NCBI RefSeq assembly: GCF_000166195.2
Contig: NZ_CM001403.1
Location: 372,001-436,000 of the forward strand
Origin: Mucilaginibacter paludis DSM 18603
GTDB taxonomy: Bacteria; Bacteroidota; Bacteroidia; Sphingobacteriales; Sphingobacteriaceae
DNA length: 64,000 nt
Reading direction: 5' to 3'
Below are positions 64,000-64,000 of the stretch, in pieces (within the stretch, counting starts at the first letter, position 1; each line of letters starts with the position of its first letter). The translations under genes and the position numbers were made by a program. The notes beneath the pieces were generated by a model that did not search any database, was not told where the DNA came from, and was given only the letters and a program-made list of their open reading frames with translations.

Positions 64000-64000
64000 T

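Overview
The window looks like a chromosomal segment of a Bacteroidota bacterium of the family Sphingobacteriaceae, most like Mucilaginibacter or Pedobacter. The signs are a FecI/FecR-controlled SusC/SusD pair, several TlpA/DUF4369 thioredoxins, a KDPG/KDO8P-like DAHP synthase fused to chorismate mutase, TAnnTTTG-type promoter boxes and weak Shine-Dalgarno sites. This is inference from gene content; no rRNA or tRNA gene was seen. The outermost genes, a cold-shock protein on the left and a GH20 hexosaminidase on the right, are cut by the window edges.

Layout: 1-8.3 kb holds housekeeping and envelope genes (cold-shock protein, PIF1-type helicase with HRDC domain, BamA/TamA-like barrel, PAP2 phosphatase, DksA-like regulator, NTF2-like protein, acyl-CoA thioesterase). 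8.4-14.3 kb is an aromatic amino acid cluster on the minus strand (pheA, DAHP synthase/chorismate mutase, aroA, aroC), interrupted by a 1-kb block of palindromic repeats. In front of pheA lies a convincing transcription attenuator: promoter, 21-codon leader peptide rich in Phe/Tyr/Trp, antiterminator and terminator. 14.4-20.6 kb holds a TlpA protein, a GT39 glycosyltransferase, a PAS-AraC regulator, small proteins and a CDF metal transporter. 20.6-25.8 kb is a two-gene operon: an SF1 helicase with a RelE-like N-terminus and ankyrin-like C-terminus, followed by a 2-oxoglutarate/Fe(II) oxygenase of unknown purpose.

After a repeat-rich gap come an iron alcohol dehydrogenase and a 5-oxoprolinase operon (pxpB, pxpC, frameshifted pxpA, Nramp-like transporter). 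32.5-37.3 kb encodes peptidoglycan or amino-sugar salvage (family-10-like glycosidase, NamZ, serine hydrolase with a relic GH3 C-domain). 37.7-47.2 kb is a sigma/anti-sigma/SusC/SusD uptake locus followed by two thioredoxin-fold proteins. A DUF695-like gene is broken by one amber codon. 48.6-56.6 kb is the known but functionally unresolved transglutaminase-DUF2126 / circularly permuted ATP-grasp-alpha-E / transglutaminase / zinc metallopeptidase cluster, here with a 23-codon ORF that overlaps both neighbours by ATGA. The right end carries an aminopeptidase P, secreted or hypothetical proteins and the GH20 gene.

The strongest non-gene signals are the Phe attenuator, a palindromic repeat tract translated inside aroA, four copies of a long structured intergenic repeat (two with a nested hairpin insertion), a five-copy palindromic repeat array with an internal segmental duplication, and a terminator stem embedded in the last codons of the second transglutaminase.
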